Shown: positions 8,096 through 16,633 of the stretch, in pieces
How the letters are laid out: each line of letters begins with the position of its first letter
Position numbering within the stretch: the stretch's first letter is position 1
From: Clostridia bacterium
Lineage (GTDB): Bacteria > Bacillota > Clostridia > Peptostreptococcales > Anaerovoracaceae
Reading direction: 5' to 3'
NCBI GenBank assembly: GCA_900754795.1
Contig: CAAEEA010000081.1
Coordinates: forward strand, 25,255 to 89,254
Length of the DNA: 64,000 bases
Position numbers and translations under genes: made by a program
The notes under the pieces: generated by a model
What the model was told of the DNA's origin: nothing
Seen by the model: the letters and a program-made list of their open reading frames with translations, nothing else
Databases searched by the model: none

Positions 8096-8351
8096 TTTTT
8101 TCCACCTCTATTTTAAAAATATTTATAACTTCGCTGTCCGGGCAGCAGAAGCTTATATTGCCGTTTCTGTCAGCCGGCAGATTACCGCCGTATCGCAGTA
8201 TATCAATATACGGAAACGCCACATGCATAGCCATTGGGCACAGCTTTCCTCTTTCTGTGTCAAAATCAAAGCTGTCTCCAACCTTGTGCCCTCTGTGGCA
8301 GCCCCTGTCTCCTTTTTTGTCGATCAAAGTGATCCTGATCTTAGGTTTCAC
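8076..8351 (-). CDS. TIGR04076-family small cysteine protein
   Basis: A protein of about 91 residues with a GCHRGHKVGDSF motif, a CPMAMHVAFPYIDILRYGG core and a CCPD motif near the end. This pattern resembles the uncharacterised family TIGR04076. The GTG at 8351 is 8 bases after GGGAGG and is preferred to the GTG at 8360, which touches it. It is the first gene of a two-gene operon with the ferredoxin-type gene. Function unknown. Confidence 0.65.
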   Translation of the reverse strand: MKPKIRITLIDKKGDRGCHRGHKVGDSFDFDTERGKLCPMAMHVAFPYIDILRYGGNLPADRNGNISFCCPDSEVINIFKIEVEKSDKENN

Positions 8352-8382
8352 CTCTTTCACCTCCCGTCACCCATGTTTTTTC

Positions 8383-8441
8383 TTGCGTTTTCGAGAAAAT
8401 TATAGTATGATGACAAAAATAAATCTGTTGTTTTTACAACA
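8383..8441 (+). promoter_or_regulatory. Promoter and inverted repeat ahead of the Crp/Fnr gene
   Basis: TTGCGT (8383-8388), a 17-base spacer and TATGAT (8406-8411) form a promoter. Just after the predicted start point lies TGTTGT-N4-ACAACA (8426-8441), a 16-bp dyad of the size expected for a Crp/Fnr-type dimer. Autoregulation is inferred. Confidence 0.6.
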
Positions 8442-8454
8442 AAATAGGTGGAAA

Positions 8455-9114
8455 ATGAAAAAAATTTTTGAATTTCTTTCAGAGTCAGAGCTCTTTATGT
8501 CAATGGACGCTGAACAGATAAAATCTCTGCTGCCATACCTTAACGCGAGAGAACTTGAATTTGACAAAGGAAGCCTGATCCTCTCAGAAGGCGAAGCCGC
8601 CGGAAATGCCGGCATTATCTTATCAGGCAGCGTATATATCACCAGCGAGGATTATTACGGGAACAGGAGCATAACCGCCGAAACCGGTCCCGGTGAAATG
8701 TTTGCCGAGGTATTTGCCAGCGCGGGAGTTTCTCATATGCCTGTAAGCGTATTCGCGGCTGAGAATTCCCGTATCCTTCTCCTTGATCTTCGCGCTGTTA
8801 CCGGCGGATCCCTTTCTCCCATACCGGGAGCCGAAACACTTGCGGTCAATCTGCTGCGGATCGTTTCGCGCAAAACGCTTTTACTTAACCGGAAGATCCA
8901 CATCCTGTCAAGAAGGACTACCCGCGAAAAAATTCTCGCGTATCTTTCATATCATGCTCAGATATCCAAAAGCAGCTGCTTTGACATTCCCTTTGACCGT
9001 CAGGAACTCGCTGATTTTCTCTGTGTGGACAGAAGCGCCATGTCAGCTGAGCTGAGCCGCATGAAAAAAGACGGTCTGATAAAGTATCACAAAAATCACT
9101 TTCGTCTCCTGTAA
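8455..9114 (+). CDS. Crp/Fnr-family transcriptional regulator
   Basis: A 219-residue protein: cNMP-binding-like beta-roll in the first 120 residues (GIILSGSVYITS), dimer helix, then a winged helix with the recognition stretch RQELADFLCVDRSAMSAEL. No N-terminal cysteine cluster typical of Fnr is present. The ATG at 8455 follows AGGTGG at short spacing; an upstream in-frame ATG at 8408 falls inside the -10 element. It is divergent from the ferredoxin-type operon, its likely target, as is common for HcpR-like regulators of Clostridia. Confidence 0.82.
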   Translation: MKKIFEFLSESELFMSMDAEQIKSLLPYLNARELEFDKGSLILSEGEAAGNAGIILSGSVYITSEDYYGNRSITAETGPGEMFAEVFASAGVSHMPVSVFAAENSRILLLDLRAVTGGSLSPIPGAETLAVNLLRIVSRKTLLLNRKIHILSRRTTREKILAYLSYHAQISKSSCFDIPFDRQELADFLCVDRSAMSAELSRMKKDGLIKYHKNHFRLL

Positions 9115-9170
9115 AAACAGCGTCCTGCCCTCAGAGGAGTCAGGCTCGCCGGGCTTACTGTAAAAAACTC

Positions 9171-9199
9171 TTTCCAACCGGATACTTTTGTGGTATAAA
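9171..9199 (+). promoter_or_regulatory. Probable promoter of tRNA-Arg
   Basis: TTTCCA (9171-9176), a 17-base gap and TATAAA (9194-9199), ending 16 bases before the tRNA. The -35 is weak. Confidence 0.45.
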
Positions 9200-9215
9200 T
9201 ATATTATGTCTGTTT

Positions 9216-9291
9216 GCGCCAGTAGCTCAGGGGATAGAGTAGCACACTCCGAATGTGAAGGCCGCGGGTTCGATTCCCGCCTGGCGCACCA
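9216..9291 (+). tRNA. tRNA-Arg (anticodon CCG)
   Basis: A 76-base cloverleaf: acceptor GCGCCAG/CTGGCGC, D arm GCTC/GAGT, anticodon loop CTCCGAA with anticodon CCG at 9249-9251, T arm GCGGG/CCCGC with TTCGATT loop, and an encoded CCA end. The first pair of the anticodon stem is a G-A mismatch. It would decode CGG. An intrinsic terminator follows at once. No integrase gene is nearby. Confidence 0.93.
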
Positions 9292-9293
9292 AG

Positions 9294-9331
9294 AGCCTTG
9301 AAATATCAATATTTTCAAGGCTTTTTCTTTT
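9294..9331 (+). terminator. Intrinsic terminator of tRNA-Arg
   Basis: A 10-bp stem AGCCTTGAAA/TTTCAAGGCT (9294-9303 with 9313-9322) is followed by TTTTCTTTT. Confidence 0.9.
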
Positions 9332-9414
9332 CCGGAGCGCCGGTCAAATAGATTGTAGTAGCAGCCTGCAAGGCGCAAGTCTGAGAACATCCTGTAAAAA
9401 AAAACATTAAATTC

Positions 9415-9454
9415 GGGAACATGCGTTTACTTTTTGTTCGCGTTGTGATATAGT
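9415..9454 (+). promoter_or_regulatory. lexA promoter with SOS box
   Basis: TTTACT (9426-9431), 17 bases, TATAGT (9449-9454). The element GAAC-ATGC-GTTT (9417-9428) overlaps the -35 and matches the Gram-positive SOS box GAAC-N4-GTTC at 7 of 8 arm positions. LexA autorepression is expected. Confidence 0.7.
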
Positions 9455-9477
9455 ATAAAAAAACAAAGGAGGAAGCC

Positions 9478-10140
9478 ATGGCTCAGCTTAAGGACCGCGA
9501 ACAAAAAATACTGAACTATATGAAAGACGAAATCCGAATCAAGGGTTATCCTCCTACGGTACGCGAGATCTGCACGGCGCTGGGCATCAAATCAACGTCC
9601 ACCGCCCACAAGGATATAGAAAGCCTGGTTCGCCAGGGATACCTTGTCAAAGACCCGTCAAAGCCCCGGGCTCTGATGGTTGTAGATCCTGTTTCCGGTC
9701 TGCACGATACGGGAGAGTCTCCTTACGGCGACGGTCTGTCTCATCTCAGAGACGACATCATCGACATCCCCGTTGTCGGACGTGTCGCGGCCGGTACCCC
9801 TATCCTTGCCGAGCAAAACATAGAAGACACATTTCCTGTTCCGGCTCGCTACGCCTCCGGAGGGATCAACTACATGCTTCGCGTACGCGGCGAGAGCATG
9901 ATAGAAGCGGGTATAATGGACGGGGATCTAATTCTCGTTCAACAGACCGAAACCGCCAGTAACGGCGAGATCGTAGTGGCGATGATAGACGGTTTTGAGA
10001 GCGAAGCCACAGTTAAGACCTTCTACAGAGAAAACGGACATGTCAGGCTTCAGCCGGAAAATCAGACAATGAGCCCAATCATCGTCAAAGATGTAAAGAT
10101 TCTCGGTAAAGTCAGGGGAGTCTTCAGATATTTCAACTAA
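9478..10140 (+). CDS. lexA: LexA repressor
   Basis: A 220-residue protein. The N-terminal winged helix ends near residue 65 (YPPTVREICTALGIKSTSTA). The C-terminal autopeptidase has the Ala-Gly cleavage bond in GRVAAGTPILAE, the nucleophile Ser in RVRGESM and the catalytic Lys in EATVKTFYRE. LexA represses DNA-damage genes and cleaves itself when RecA filaments form. RBS AAAGGAGGAAGCC precedes the ATG. It stands alone between tRNA-Arg and a convergent gene. Confidence 0.97.
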   Translation: MAQLKDREQKILNYMKDEIRIKGYPPTVREICTALGIKSTSTAHKDIESLVRQGYLVKDPSKPRALMVVDPVSGLHDTGESPYGDGLSHLRDDIIDIPVVGRVAAGTPILAEQNIEDTFPVPARYASGGINYMLRVRGESMIEAGIMDGDLILVQQTETASNGEIVVAMIDGFESEATVKTFYRENGHVRLQPENQTMSPIIVKDVKILGKVRGVFRYFN

Positions 10141-10154
10141 GTTCAAAAACTGAT

Positions 10155-10183
10155 AACTGCCGCCCGGTCGGGCGGCAGTTTTA
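10155..10183 (+). terminator. Intrinsic terminator of lexA
   Basis: An 11-bp stem AACTGCCGCCC/GGGCGGCAGTT with loop GGTC (10155-10180) and a short T run. It lies between convergent genes; the T run favours the plus strand. Confidence 0.8.
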
Positions 10184-10200
10184 AGTTCGTTCTGTTATTC

Positions 10201-11925
10201 CTAAGCGTACTTGCGGGCTTCTTCCTCTTCGAGGATTCTGTATGCAACTTTTCCGACGAGAGTCTTAGGCAGGTTTTCCCTGTACTCTATCGAAGCAGGC
10301 AGAGCGTATTTTGCTACATGTTTTCTGAGATATTCCATGAGTATCGAAGTCGCTTCATCATGGGATACTTTTACATCAGGCCTGAGCACTACAAAGGCCA
10401 CAACTTTCTGCATCTTGTAAGGATCCGGAACGCCGATTACACAGCTCATATGTACCAGCTCATGCGCGTCGAGAACATTTTCGATCTGAGACGGATATAC
10501 GTTATATCCGCTGGTGATGATCATCCTCTTGATCCTCTGGCGGAAATACACAAATCCTTCTTCATCCATCATACCCAGGTCTCCGGTGTGTACCCATGTA
10601 AGCCCGTCTCTGTGGCGGCGGAGAGTATTTGCGGTTTCCTCCGGGTTATTGATATATTCTATCATCACGGTTGGTCCGGCAATGCAGATTTCTCCTTCTT
10701 CTCCGTAAGGGACTTCTTCTTCCGTGCCCGGTCTTACGATCTTATAGAACGTATCAGGGAACGGCAGTCCGATACTTCCCTCTTTGGCTCTGTCCACAGG
10801 AGTCAGGCAGCTGGCGGTAACGCACTCTGTGGTTCCGTATCCCTCACGCACCGGTATGCTGGCGTTATGATCTTTGAGGAATCTGTCAAATCTCTTTTTG
10901 AGTTCGATGGACAAAGAGTCGCCCCCGCTGAAAACGCCTTTGAGGCACGAAAGATCCACACGGTCGAGGCTTTTAATGCGAAGAAGCGCTTCATAGAGTG
11001 TCGGTACGCCGGCGATAAAGTTAGGTCTGTGTTTCCTCAGGAGCTTCGCGTAGCTTTCCGGATTGAAACGCGGTATCAGCAGACATCTGCCCCCGTTGGC
11101 AAACATGGAATGTATGCACACTCCAAGGCCGAAACCGTGGAAGATAGGCATTACAGCCAGCATTTTATCCCCCGGTTTAAACATTGGATTGGTCGCTATT
11201 ACCTGCTGAGCAAGAGCGTTAAAATTCATGTTTGAAAGCAGTATTCCTTTCTGAGTACCCGTAGTTCCCCCGCTGTAGAGGATCACCGCCGGGTCTTCAG
11301 ACTTTCTGGCTACATGGAACGAGCCGTGATATTTCTTGCCGTCCATGAGGAATTTTTCCCACCATATTATCTCAGCGTTTGCAGGCACTTTTTTAACCTT
11401 GCGTCCCTCAACCAGATAATAGCCCTTTCTCTTGATCGGGCTGAGGACATCCTTGACGCTGGTGAGAATGAGATTCCTCAGGTGCACATTTTCTCTTATA
11501 TTTTCAAATTTTCCGTAAAACTGGTCAAGAGTCAGGCATACAACACTTGCTGACTGTTTAAGGCAGAACTCTATTTCCTTTTCGCTGGAAAGCGGATGCA
11601 CCATGTTGGCTATCGCCCCTACTTTATTGACCGCGTAAAACATTATCACGGCCTGAGGAGCGTTCGGCATACAGATAGTAACGCTCTCTCCCGGTTTAAC
11701 GCCGATGGCGGCGAGAGCTCTGGCGCACTTGTCCACTTTGGAAATGAAATCCTTATACTTTACCTTGCCGCCCATAAAGTCATAGGCGATATTATCCGGA
11801 TAGTTTTCGGAAACCTCCGCTACCCGGTCATACATAGACCCCTGAAAATAATCGAGATGAGCGGGAATTCCTCCCAGATGAGATATCCATGGTGTCTTTA
11901 CATTTGCTGTCTTATTTTCCTTCAT
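10201..11925 (-). CDS. AMP-dependent acyl-CoA synthetase (long-chain fatty acid-CoA ligase type)
   Basis: A 574-residue ANL-superfamily enzyme: ATP-binding loop YSGGTTGTQKGILLSN, adenylation motif REGYGTTECV, HTGDLGMMDEEGFVYFRQR hinge, and the C-terminal catalytic lysine in LPKTLVGKVAYR. It should activate a fatty or other carboxylic acid to its CoA thioester through an acyl-AMP. It overlaps the upstream acyltransferase-like gene by 14 bases, so the two are translated together and probably share a lipid or acyl-CoA pathway. No signal peptide. The exact acid is unknown. Confidence 0.9.
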   Translation of the reverse strand: MKENKTANVKTPWISHLGGIPAHLDYFQGSMYDRVAEVSENYPDNIAYDFMGGKVKYKDFISKVDKCARALAAIGVKPGESVTICMPNAPQAVIMFYAVNKVGAIANMVHPLSSEKEIEFCLKQSASVVCLTLDQFYGKFENIRENVHLRNLILTSVKDVLSPIKRKGYYLVEGRKVKKVPANAEIIWWEKFLMDGKKYHGSFHVARKSEDPAVILYSGGTTGTQKGILLSNMNFNALAQQVIATNPMFKPGDKMLAVMPIFHGFGLGVCIHSMFANGGRCLLIPRFNPESYAKLLRKHRPNFIAGVPTLYEALLRIKSLDRVDLSCLKGVFSGGDSLSIELKKRFDRFLKDHNASIPVREGYGTTECVTASCLTPVDRAKEGSIGLPFPDTFYKIVRPGTEEEVPYGEEGEICIAGPTVMIEYINNPEETANTLRRHRDGLTWVHTGDLGMMDEEGFVYFRQRIKRMIITSGYNVYPSQIENVLDAHELVHMSCVIGVPDPYKMQKVVAFVVLRPDVKVSHDEATSILMEYLRKHVAKYALPASIEYRENLPKTLVGKVAYRILEEEEARKYA

Positions 11926-12793
11926 AATCTACTTCCTCTCCCGCGGCAAGCTCCAGAAGCTGCGGATTTTGCAGCAGATATTTAAGGAGCTTGACCGATT
12001 TTGAATAATAATATCCGTCGGCCAGTCTTTCATCAAGAGTAAGCCCTAAATCTAAAGTTTCTTTCATCGTCATATTGCCGTCTTCATCGTAAACCGGGCT
12101 CATTTTTTTCTCTCCCATCACTACAAAGATAGAATTGGTGCCCCAGTTTGACAGATGATGATATCCGGCTTTCAGACCTATAGAGCCGAGATTGCTTATC
12201 ATTACAGAAGCATAATTCGGATCGGCTTTTACGAGGATATCCGGCACTTTTCCGTAAGTGTCCAGACGGTGCAGTATCCATACAGCTATCCTGAGCATCC
12301 AGCGGGGCATTTTGGCGAAGAAGCTCATACCGGCCGTGGAATTGTCTATTTTATCGCTGCGGCATTCATTGATCTCCGCGTATACCCTTTCCTTCACCGC
12401 GTCAATGGTAGTCGTCCCGTCAAATTCAAGGAAAGCCAGCGCCTCGCTGCCATTGTCGGCGAACTTTTTCTTTACCACAAAGGCAAGAGATACATTTGGT
12501 CTCTTATATGTACGGTATCCCTTTATAAAGTAATTCATCTTGGGTCTCAGAGTGAGAGTTTTTACGATAGCAGCCAGAATAACATGGAAAAGCTTGTACT
12601 GATCCTCTTCTATGCCCTTGTTTTTCTCTTCCAGATATCTGTTTATATTCTCCAGATCTATTCTTTCACTTATGAAAGCCTCGCAGTCAGCCCTGTGAGG
12701 ATAAAGATAAGGCACAAAGATATGCATAGGGTCAGACTCTTTTATCCATATCCCGTCTTTTCTGTCTCCGAATTTTTCCTTTTTTATTTTCAT
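11912..12793 (-). CDS. 2-oxoacid dehydrogenase E2-type acyltransferase domain, catalytic His replaced
   Basis: A 293-residue protein resembling the catalytic domain of E2 acyltransferases (chloramphenicol-acetyltransferase fold) but with no lipoyl or E3-binding domain. The C-terminal motif, normally DHRxxDG, reads LTLDERLADGYYYSK, so the catalytic His is Glu. The standard reaction is therefore doubtful. The ATG at 12793 has GGAGG before it and is preferred to an in-frame start at 12829. It overlaps the acyl-CoA ligase by 14 bases. A role in acyl transfer from the ligase product, or a structural role, is inferred. Confidence 0.72.
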   Translation of the reverse strand: MKIKKEKFGDRKDGIWIKESDPMHIFVPYLYPHRADCEAFISERIDLENINRYLEEKNKGIEEDQYKLFHVILAAIVKTLTLRPKMNYFIKGYRTYKRPNVSLAFVVKKKFADNGSEALAFLEFDGTTTIDAVKERVYAEINECRSDKIDNSTAGMSFFAKMPRWMLRIAVWILHRLDTYGKVPDILVKADPNYASVMISNLGSIGLKAGYHHLSNWGTNSIFVVMGEKKMSPVYDEDGNMTMKETLDLGLTLDERLADGYYYSKSVKLLKYLLQNPQLLELAAGEEVDYEGK

Positions 12794-12803
12794 ATTTTCC
12801 TCC

Positions 12804-12830
12804 AAAAAACAAGGTGTGGATAACCACACC
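12804..12830 (-). terminator. Hairpin with T tract before the acyltransferase-like gene
   Basis: On the minus strand GGTGTGG-TTAT-CCACACC (12830-12813) is followed by TTGTTTTTT, then directly by the GGAGG of the next gene. It may end the pot operon or act as an attenuator. The AT-rich stretch 12831-12931 between it and potD shows no clear promoter. Confidence 0.5.
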
Positions 12831-12931
12831 CTGCAATTTTATCATATTTTGACGTTTTTTCCCCTGCGGGAAACAAAAATTAACGGTTTCTTAACGCAAT
12901 CGTAAGAAATCTTTAATATATATTTTACAAA

Positions 12932-13981
12932 CTACTCCGCTCTGTAAATTTTCCAGTAAGAGCTGTACATATCATCTACTTCCGCGCCGAGATTTCGCAG
13001 AGTCTCGCAGCTTGCCAGCTCCTCCTCTGTCGGATTGAGAACAGGTTCATCTACCAGATCAGCTATCTGCGTGTTAGGTATGGCGTAAGTCAGATATTCA
13101 AAATTCGCGGCGGCCACGTCACCGTCAAGCATGAAATTCATCCACGCTTCAGCTCCGTCCTTGTTTTGAGCGGTCTTTGGTATCGCCCAGCAGTCAGTCC
13201 AAACTTCGGTTCCCTCTTCAGGAATCACATATTCAAGATTTTCATTATATTCCTTGGAATACAGGACTTCCCCGGAAGTGATCACAGCCAGCGCCGCGGA
13301 ATCTCCGATCATCTTCTCTCTCGCGCTGTCATTGTCAAAACTGTACACAAGAGGTTTCTGCTCGATGAGCTTATCTGTGATCGCGCTTATCTCTTCTTCG
13401 CTGGTAGTGTTCATGGAATATCCCAGCAGCTTGGCTCCGATCATAAATCCTTCTCTCATTGAGTTAGGCATTACGATCTGCCCTTCGTACTGAGGATCCC
13501 AAAGGTCTTCCCAGGAATCTATCTCGCTGTTTACCATTTCAGTGTTATACATGATCCCGTAAGTTCCCCAGGTGTGCGGCAGAGAATGAACCATGCCCGG
13601 ATCAAAACCTTCCATGAAAGGCTTGATATTATCGGCAACATTGGCGGCGTTAGGAACATTGTCATAATTGATCTCCGCAAGAAGATCTTCGCTTATCAGT
13701 CTTTCTATCATGTAGTCCGACGCGCAGATGACATCATACTGAGCAGTATTGTTCTTTATCACCGGATACATTTCCTCATTGGTGTCAAACAGGTCTACGA
13801 CCACGTCATACCCCGTTTCTTCCTCAAACTGATACTCCAGCTGCGGATCGAAATAATCGCCGAAACAGTATACATAAAGGGTGCCTTTTTCACCGGCGGC
13901 ATCTCCGCCGTCCTGTCCGCATCCGGTCAGGAGCGCCAGCGACATGATCATCGCCAGCAGCAGCGCTGTGATCTTTTTCAT
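12932..13981 (-). CDS. potD: Spermidine/putrescine ABC transporter substrate-binding lipoprotein
   Basis: A 349-residue secreted lipoprotein: signal peptide with lipobox LLTGC at residues 17-21, then the PotD fold (LYVYCFGDYFDPQLEYQFEE, later PHTWGTYGIMYN and an EDLWDP segment). It captures polyamines outside the membrane and hands them to PotBC. It overlaps potC by 4 bases and is the last gene of the regulator-potA-potB-potC-potD operon. Confidence 0.93.
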   Translation of the reverse strand: MKKITALLLAMIMSLALLTGCGQDGGDAAGEKGTLYVYCFGDYFDPQLEYQFEEETGYDVVVDLFDTNEEMYPVIKNNTAQYDVICASDYMIERLISEDLLAEINYDNVPNAANVADNIKPFMEGFDPGMVHSLPHTWGTYGIMYNTEMVNSEIDSWEDLWDPQYEGQIVMPNSMREGFMIGAKLLGYSMNTTSEEEISAITDKLIEQKPLVYSFDNDSAREKMIGDSAALAVITSGEVLYSKEYNENLEYVIPEEGTEVWTDCWAIPKTAQNKDGAEAWMNFMLDGDVAAANFEYLTYAIPNTQIADLVDEPVLNPTEEELASCETLRNLGAEVDDMYSSYWKIYRAE

Positions 13982-14757
13982 CTTTTCTTTTCCTCTCTCC
14001 TGCTACTAATGATATTAACGACTATAAGTATTATCAGCACGGCCACAAATATGACCGTTGACAACGCGTAAAGGGTCGGTCTGATCCCCACTCTCACCTG
14101 AGAGTATATCAGTGTGGAAAGCGTATTTATTCCGACTCCTCTTGTAAAGTGAGTAATCACGAAATCATCTACTGACATCGTAAAAGCCAGCAGAAAGCCG
14201 GAGATAACCCCGGGCATTATATCAGGCAGCACCACCTTAAAAAACGCGTAGGCAGGACTTGCCCCCAGGTCAAGAGCCGCCTCATAGTGTATGTCTTCGA
14301 GCTGTCTGAACTTCGGCATAACGGACAGAATAACATACGGTATGCAAAAGGTAATGTGCGCGAACAGCACGGTTCCGTAATTGAGTGAGATCCCGAACAG
14401 CAGGAACGACAACATGAGCGATATGCCTGTCACTATATCGGCGTTCAGCAGCGGAATATTGTTAAGCCCCATGAACACCGATCTGCTTCTTTCCCTCATC
14501 GCGTTAAGACCTATGCAGGCCATAACGCCGATCACGGTGGAAACAGCAGCCGCCCAGAACGCTATGGACATGGTGTTTACAAGGGCGTCGATTATCATCT
14601 CGCTGTGGAACATTTCTTTATACCAGTCCAGCGAAAACCCTGTCCAGGCGTTCATGGACTTTCCGCTGTTAAAAGAAAGAACCATCAGCGTCCCTATCGG
14701 CAGATAGAGAAACAGTACGATCAGGGCAAGATAAATAAATTTTAAAGCTCTTTTCAT
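13978..14757 (-). CDS. potC: Spermidine/putrescine ABC transporter permease PotC
   Basis: A 259-residue membrane protein with six predicted helices and the EAA cytoplasmic loop (YEAALDLGASPAYAFFKVVL) that docks on the ATPase. With PotB it forms the channel. It overlaps both potB and potD by 4 bases. Confidence 0.93.
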   Translation of the reverse strand: MKRALKFIYLALIVLFLYLPIGTLMVLSFNSGKSMNAWTGFSLDWYKEMFHSEMIIDALVNTMSIAFWAAAVSTVIGVMACIGLNAMRERSRSVFMGLNNIPLLNADIVTGISLMLSFLLFGISLNYGTVLFAHITFCIPYVILSVMPKFRQLEDIHYEAALDLGASPAYAFFKVVLPDIMPGVISGFLLAFTMSVDDFVITHFTRGVGINTLSTLIYSQVRVGIRPTLYALSTVIFVAVLIILIVVNIISSRREEKKR

Positions 14758-15566
14758 ATCACGCTGCCCTCCCCGTTCCGGTCAAACTTTTCGATAAACG
14801 CCATGCTTATGACTATAAACACCATCATTACCAGAGAAAGCCCCGCGCCCAGATTCCAGTTGGAGCTGGTGGTGAATTCCTGTTCGATTATATTTCCTAT
14901 CAGGTTCACTTTGCCGCCGCCGAGCATGGTGGATACGGCGAAAGTTGTAAGGGACGGCACAAATACCATTGTCACGCCGCTTACTATGCCGGGTATGCTG
15001 AGGGGCATAAGGATCTTTACAAGAACCTGTCTGAATCCCGCGCCCAGATCATAAGCCGCTTCTATTATATGTTTGTCAATTCTCGTAAGGGCATTGTAAA
15101 TGGGCAGTATCATAAACGGCAGATAGTCGTACACCATACCGAGGACTACCGCCGCCGGCGTGTTGATTATTTCAAGGGCGGGTATGCCGAAGAAACCGAG
15201 CGCCTGATTGATCACGCCGTTTCTTTCGAGGAGCACCTGCCACGCCATGGTTCTGAGCAGGAAGTTCATCCACATCGGCAAAACGAAGATGAATATCATG
15301 AATCCTTTTCTGCCCAGCCTGCTGTCTCTGAGTATCAGTCCAAGAGGAAAAGCAATGACAAAGCATATGACTGTGCTTATCACCGCCAGAGCAAGAGCAA
15401 GGAAAAGAGCTTCTCTGTGCTCCGGAGTAGCAATAGCCAGTATATTGTCAAGTGTGAAAGCCCCGCTTCTGTCTGTAAGCCCGTAAAAAGCTATTACACC
15501 CAGCGGCACTACAGTGCCGCAGAGAAGAAAGATCGCGAACGGCCCGCTGAAAATTTTTCTAATCAT
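14754..15566 (-). CDS. potB: Spermidine/putrescine ABC transporter permease PotB
   Basis: About 270 residues, six predicted membrane helices, EAA loop IIEAAYDLGAGFRQVLVKIL. The ATG at 15566, 8 bases inside the end of potA, is chosen because translation from 15587 would add a short basic stretch not seen in PotB proteins. Translational coupling to potA is likely. Confidence 0.9.
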   Translation of the reverse strand: MIRKIFSGPFAIFLLCGTVVPLGVIAFYGLTDRSGAFTLDNILAIATPEHREALFLALALAVISTVICFVIAFPLGLILRDSRLGRKGFMIFIFVLPMWMNFLLRTMAWQVLLERNGVINQALGFFGIPALEIINTPAAVVLGMVYDYLPFMILPIYNALTRIDKHIIEAAYDLGAGFRQVLVKILMPLSIPGIVSGVTMVFVPSLTTFAVSTMLGGGKVNLIGNIIEQEFTTSSNWNLGAGLSLVMMVFIVISMAFIEKFDRNGEGSVI

Positions 15567-16626
15567 CCAGAGCCATCGCCTCCTCATCTTCAGACTGAGG
15601 TTTATTCATTATCTGTATGTTTTCCGGAAGCACCCGCATGGAAACTTTCTTTCCGACAGGATAGCTTACCGTATTCTGGGCGAGCCATTCAAAACCGCCC
15701 GCTTCTATGCACATCTCATAGTGGACTCCGATGAAAACGTTGGAAGTCACCACTCCGTCAATAGTCCCCCTGCCCGGTTCGTCTATGATTATATCTTCCG
15801 GACGGATTACCGCGTCTACGGGAGTCTGTCTGCCAAACCCCTCGTCAACACACGGGAATACACAGCCGCAGATCCTCACGACTCTGTCCTGAAGCATCAT
15901 CGCGTCTATGATATTGCTGTCTCCTATAAAGTCGGCAACAAAAGCGTTTTCAGGTTCGTTGTATATCTCTTCCGGCGTACCCATCTGCTGGATATAGCCC
16001 CGGTTCATCACGACGACTTTGTCAGACATGGTCAGGGCCTCTTCCTGATCGTGGGTAACATAAAGAAAAGTTATTCCCAGCTCGTTCTTGAGCCTTATGA
16101 GCTCATACTGCATCTCCTGTCTGAGTTTAAGATCCAGAGCTCCGAGAGGCTCGTCAAGGAGCAGCACTCTTGGCTCATTTACTATGGCTCTCGCGATGGC
16201 TATTCGCTGCTGCTGTCCTCCGGAAAGGGAATCTACCCGTCTCTTTTCATATCCGCTCAGATTTACAAGTTTGAGAGCGTATTTTATCTTGTCGTTTATG
16301 TATTCTTTGCTCTTGCCGCTTATTTTCAGGCCGAAAGCGATATTCTCGGCTATGTTCATGTTCGGAAAAAGGGCGTATTTCTGAAAGACCGTGTTTATCT
16401 GCCTTTTGTTTGGCGCCAGATCGGTTATATCCTCTCCCTGAAACATTACTCTGCCGGTGTCAGGTTTTTCAAAACCGCCCAGTATTCGCAAAGTGGTGGT
16501 CTTGCCGCAGCCTGAAGGTCCCAGAAGAGTTATGAACTCGTTTTCTTCAATCTTAAGATCGAATTCATCCAGCACCAGTTCTCCGTCAAAAGATTTTGAT
16601 ATGTCAATAAGTTCTATCAAAGCCAT
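15559..16626 (-). CDS. potA: Spermidine/putrescine ABC transporter ATPase PotA
   Basis: A 355-residue ABC ATPase: Walker A GPSGCGKTTTLR, signature LSGGQQQRIAIARA, Walker B VLLLDEPLGALD, switch His in YVTHDQEEA, and a C-terminal TOBE domain. It powers polyamine import. Seven bases after the XRE-cupin regulator gene. Confidence 0.95.
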   Translation of the reverse strand: MALIELIDISKSFDGELVLDEFDLKIEENEFITLLGPSGCGKTTTLRILGGFEKPDTGRVMFQGEDITDLAPNKRQINTVFQKYALFPNMNIAENIAFGLKISGKSKEYINDKIKYALKLVNLSGYEKRRVDSLSGGQQQRIAIARAIVNEPRVLLLDEPLGALDLKLRQEMQYELIRLKNELGITFLYVTHDQEEALTMSDKVVVMNRGYIQQMGTPEEIYNEPENAFVADFIGDSNIIDAMMLQDRVVRICGCVFPCVDEGFGRQTPVDAVIRPEDIIIDEPGRGTIDGVVTSNVFIGVHYEMCIEAGGFEWLAQNTVSYPVGKKVSMRVLPENIQIMNKPQSEDEEAMALDD

Positions 16627-16633
16627 ATACAGT

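Noticed and set aside
9216..9331. tRNA-Arg as an attachment site of a mobile island
   Set aside because: No integrase, no direct repeat of the tRNA end and no mobile genes were seen in the flanks.
9043..9390. Minus-strand frame encoding ARRESNPRPSHSEC
   Set aside because: This is the well-known spurious translation of the strand opposite a tRNA gene; tRNA-Arg explains it.
12831..12931. Riboswitch in the gap between potD and the acyltransferase-like gene
   Set aside because: The region is about 100 bases of AT-rich sequence with one simple hairpin and no recognisable aptamer.
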